8,739 bases of DNA, taken from contig JABHUV010000287.1 in the NCBI GenBank assembly GCA_018658605.1, positions 1 through 8,739 of the forward strand, written 5' to 3'. The notes below the pieces were generated by a model. That model did not search any database, was not told the DNA's origin, and saw only the letters and a program-made list of their open reading frames with translations. Made by a program: the position numbers and the translations under genes. Origin of the DNA: Planctomycetaceae bacterium. Its GTDB lineage: Bacteria; Planctomycetota; Planctomycetia; Pirellulales; Pirellulaceae. Positions 6,306 through 8,739 of the stretch are shown here, in pieces. Positions within the stretch are counted from its first letter, which is position 1; every line of letters begins with the position of its first letter.

Positions 6306-7679
6306 ATGGCGACGGCATTTTGTCCGGAGTGTGAAGAAAAAGTAACCTTGCCCAGCGCGAGTCAGGAGGCCACAGTCCAGTGTCCTTTATGTGACGCTGA
6401 ATTTGGATTGGCTGTGTTGCTCGAATCGATTCCTCCCACCTTGTTGGTGGTAGACGATCCCGCAGTTGAAAGCGCTGAGGATGTTGCGAGCGATGAGGAG
6501 TCAGCAGACGTTGGATTCTCGCTAGAGGCCTTGATGGATCAACCTGAGGGTTTTTCGATTGATGACGAAAAGGCAACAGTGCGCGCTACCACCGTCCGCA
6601 GTTCAGGTCGACAAGCATCTAAAGGTGGTGGGTTCCGTAGTGTCATGCAAGTTATCTTTGGTGGGTTGTTAGCTCTACCATTAGCACAACTTGCCTTGTG
6701 GTATTGGCCTTGGGGACCGCAAGATCCTCTTAAATTGGGCCCTGAGATTTCCTCGTACGCTGTGTCCAAATGGATGGTGCCCGCACGGTTTCATGGTTCT
6801 ACAGACGAAACATCCGATGATGATTTTGCTGACGAATTGGATCTCGAGCCTGAGATTAACCGTGGATTTGACTTTGATGGAAAGTTCGATGGTTTTGATT
6901 CTAATACCCGTAATAATCCGACGCTTGGCAATGAGACGGCAGATGGATTTGGTGCAGCACGAGTTCTCAATGGACAAAACGTTCGCCCCAATGCGCAACC
7001 TACTAACCCTACGTTAGATGAGCTTAGCAATGGGAAACCGGATGAGGTCGTTTATAAACCGGTACCTCTATCACCTACGGATTACGTGCGCGGGGCCGCG
7101 GTTTATCGTACAGTGGTTTTGCAAGCGATGTTACAGCGGGCTCAGCAGCAATCTGATAAATGGAACGGACTGGCAACGGAGTTAGGTGAAAAACAACGTC
7201 AAATCGAAAACGGAAACATGGCGTGGTTTCTCGGGCAACTGGCGACAAGCTTTACGTTTCATGATTCACGCGATGAAACAGCGACCGTAGTGATGGGGGA
7301 AATTTTTGAGTTTTTTCAGGAGTCGGCGATCCAGCAAGAGTTGCTAGATGTTTTGGATGTTGAGTTTGGTAAGACTCTGGAAAATTCCACGGAACCGATT
7401 CAAGGCGCAGTTTTTACCGCAACAGTTGCCGCGGCAACAAATGTCAACGGCTATCGGCAAGCCGAGATGACACTCAACGAATCGGACACAAAAGTACCGT
7501 TGGTTTTTTCGCCGCAACTTTCACCAGAGTTCGAGCCTGACCAAACTTATTTAATCGTTGGCAGTCTGGTAAGCCAACCTCGCCGTGTATTGCAGAATTA
7601 TCTGGGCCTCAGCGATAGTGTAGTTGTGCTTGGTACTTATCTGCCATTATCAGTGAACGTCGCCGATGCAGGTCAATAA
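6306..7679 (+). CDS. Zinc-ribbon, single-pass membrane protein of unknown function
   Basis: I do not recognise a characterised family. The 457-residue protein has four parts. Residues 1-35 form a zinc ribbon with CPEC at 6-9 and CPLC at 26-29. Residues about 49-110 are an acidic, then polar linker. Residues 112-134 are one hydrophobic segment ending in the aromatic WYWPWG (132-137), the likely membrane anchor. After that come a very acidic Asp/Phe/Gly-rich stretch at 166-200, an Asn/Pro-rich spacer to about 250, and a folded-looking C-terminal region at 250-457. The last 90 residues (GAVFTATV, then alternating strands to VVLGTYLPL) look beta-rich and might be OB-like. CPxC ribbons followed by a single membrane helix are common in planctomycete hypothetical proteins; a DNA or RNA role is not implied. 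Start: GGGA 6 bases before the ATG and an in-frame TAG at 6300-6302. The ribbon should be cytoplasmic and the C-terminal part external, or the reverse. Confidence 0.85.
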   Translation: MATAFCPECEEKVTLPSASQEATVQCPLCDAEFGLAVLLESIPPTLLVVDDPAVESAEDVASDEESADVGFSLEALMDQPEGFSIDDEKATVRATTVRSSGRQASKGGGFRSVMQVIFGGLLALPLAQLALWYWPWGPQDPLKLGPEISSYAVSKWMVPARFHGSTDETSDDDFADELDLEPEINRGFDFDGKFDGFDSNTRNNPTLGNETADGFGAARVLNGQNVRPNAQPTNPTLDELSNGKPDEVVYKPVPLSPTDYVRGAAVYRTVVLQAMLQRAQQQSDKWNGLATELGEKQRQIENGNMAWFLGQLATSFTFHDSRDETATVVMGEIFEFFQESAIQQELLDVLDVEFGKTLENSTEPIQGAVFTATVAAATNVNGYRQAEMTLNESDTKVPLVFSPQLSPEFEPDQTYLIVGSLVSQPRRVLQNYLGLSDSVVVLGTYLPLSVNVADAGQ

Positions 7680-7759
7680 TATAACATCGCATGTTCAGCG
7701 ATGAAGTACTGTTAGGTTATCTGAGGATTTGACACGCGCTGGAAAAAGGCTAAGTCCAC
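7680..7759 (+). promoter_or_regulatory. Short gap with overlapping alternative hairpins
   Basis: Directly after the stop codon, CATCGC (7685-7690) pairs with GCGATG (7698-7703) across a 7-base loop. The overlapping AACAT (7683-7687) pairs with ATGTT (7691-7695) across CGC, and the two folds exclude each other. No T-run follows, so this is at best a weak or factor-dependent terminator or an RNA-processing site. An AAAAGG (7744-7749) lies 10 bases before the next ATG. Confidence 0.3.
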
Positions 7760-8739
7760 ATGAGCAAATTACGACAATGGGTTGAGCGTCCTGCTTTGTT
7801 GGCGCATGAAATTGCCGCTCAAGTTCAGCGTGGTGAATATAGTGCTGCCAGTTGTGTCGAGCAGACGATTGCTCGTATTGAACAATTCAATGGCGATTTG
7901 AATGCGATGGTTATTGATTGTTTTGATCAGGCGCGGCTAGATGCTAAACGGTTAGATGCATTACAAGCTGAAGGAAAAACAGCCGGACCACTACATGGAG
8001 TACCGATCTCCATCAAGGAATGTTTTTTTGTGGCCGGTACTGATTGTACGATTGGCCTGGATCTGTTTGTGGGAAAACCGTCCACGGAAGATGGGCCGTT
8101 GGTACGCCGCTTGCGTGAAGCCGGAGCCATCGTAATGTGTAAAACCAATATCCCCCAGACGATGTTATGGCATGAAAGTGTCAATCCCGTGTATGGCCGG
8201 ACTAACAATCCGTGGGACACGACACGGACTCCAGGTGGTAGTTCCGGAGGTGAAGCAGCGATGTTAGCTGCCGGCGGAAGTGTATTAGGATTGGGTAATG
8301 ACCTTGGCGGTAGTTTGCGAGTGCCCGCTCATTTTTGTGGCATCTTTTCCTTGAAGCCAACCAATGGTCTTTTGCCACGCAACAGTAGTCGAGGAAACAT
8401 GCGAGGGATGGAAGTAATGCTCGCTCAACCAGGTCCCATGGGACATTGTGTTGATGATTTAATCCGGATGTTTGATGTGCTCATCGGCGATGTGCATACT
8501 GTCAAAAATTTGGAGCAGTTGCCGGTGGGACGACGCGACGTGCCAGCTGATCTTGGTAGTGCTGATGCCAATATTAAAATTGGGATTATTCAAGACGATG
8601 GTTTCTTTGCCGCTTCACCGGCGATACGTCGCAGTGTCCAAGAAGCGGGTAATGTATTGGCGAAACTGGGTGTGGAAGTGATTCCGTTTGAAGTACCTAA
8701 TGCTGAATTAATGGTCAAGTTGTACATGGGAGCGATGAC
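7760..8739 (+). CDS. Amidase-signature enzyme, fatty acid amide hydrolase-like (3' end cut by window edge)
   Basis: This is an amidase-signature serine hydrolase, cleaving a carboxamide or ester bond with a Ser-cis-Ser-Lys triad. I translated 326 codons from the ATG at 7760, which is preceded by an in-frame TAA at 7751-7753. Catalytic residues are Lys86 in GVPISIKE (80-87), Ser161 in TPGGSSGGEAA (157-167) and nucleophile Ser185 in DLGGSLRVPA (181-190). The spacings Lys-75-Ser-24-Ser are the same as in rat FAAH (142, 217, 241), and the surrounding LHGVPISIKE, NPWDTTRTPGG and FCGIFSLKPT also follow that branch. The Thr/Ser usual before the Asp of the signature is Asn180. There is no N-terminal membrane helix, so it is probably soluble. 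A GatA role is less likely, because no gatB or gatC is adjacent and the motif detail is FAAH-like. Substrate is unknown; the missing 3' part would be expected to hold the rest of the substrate channel. Confidence 0.92.
   Translation, partial: MSKLRQWVERPALLAHEIAAQVQRGEYSAASCVEQTIARIEQFNGDLNAMVIDCFDQARLDAKRLDALQAEGKTAGPLHGVPISIKECFFVAGTDCTIGLDLFVGKPSTEDGPLVRRLREAGAIVMCKTNIPQTMLWHESVNPVYGRTNNPWDTTRTPGGSSGGEAAMLAAGGSVLGLGNDLGGSLRVPAHFCGIFSLKPTNGLLPRNSSRGNMRGMEVMLAQPGPMGHCVDDLIRMFDVLIGDVHTVKNLEQLPVGRRDVPADLGSADANIKIGIIQDDGFFAASPAIRRSVQEAGNVLAKLGVEVIPFEVPNAELMVKLYMGAM

Noticed and set aside
6681..7030. Three open frames of 79 to 108 codons overlapping the middle of the zinc-ribbon gene
   Set aside because: They are alternative-frame shadows over the membrane helix and acidic linker; none has a convincing ribosome-binding site or motif.
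7760..8739. GatA subunit of the Asp/Glu-tRNA amidotransferase
   Set aside because: No gatB or gatC is adjacent and the flanking blocks (NPWDTTRTPGG, FCGIFSLKPT) are closer to FAAH-type amidases.

Overview
The window looks like chromosomal DNA of a free-living bacterium of moderate GC content, most plausibly a planctomycete or a close relative. The reasons are a secreted BNR-repeat protein with an RR-type leader, a membrane-anchored protein with an N-terminal CxxC..CxxC zinc ribbon and an acidic linker, and a metabolic mix of ATP-type PEPCK, M32 carboxypeptidase and FAAH-like amidase. This assignment is an inference from style and gene content; there is no rRNA or other marker gene. I saw no insertion sequence, phage gene, tRNA or CRISPR array.

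Left part, minus strand (1-2445): pckA (ATP-type phosphoenolpyruvate carboxykinase) is followed 90 bases downstream by birA (biotin-protein ligase). birA runs off the left edge, probably only a few codons short of its end. The two could share a transcript. The gap between them can fold in two mutually exclusive ways.

Middle part, plus strand (2703-6121): across a 257-base divergent promoter region lies a compact three-gene run. It encodes an exported five-Asp-box beta-propeller of the sialidase superfamily, a CPBP-family intramembrane protease whose GTG start overlaps the preceding stop by four bases (GTGA), and an M32 (Taq-type) metallocarboxypeptidase that starts at TTG 21 bases later behind a strong AAGGAG. 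The spacing argues for one operon. An exported glycan-binding or glycan-cleaving protein with two peptidases would suit use or processing of glycopeptide material, but that link is a guess.

Right part, plus strand (6306-8739): after a 184-base gap holding two related GTTG-N3-CAAC dyads comes a zinc-ribbon, single-pass membrane protein of unknown function. After another 80 bases comes an amidase-signature enzyme whose Lys-Ser-Ser triad has exactly the spacing of fatty acid amide hydrolase. It is cut by the right edge after 326 codons.

Most genes are well-known families with intact catalytic motifs. The points most worth a second look are the sialidase-like protein, which seems to lack the canonical RIP arginine; its coupling to an intramembrane protease; the uncharacterised zinc-ribbon protein with its paired upstream dyads; and the switch-like leader of birA.
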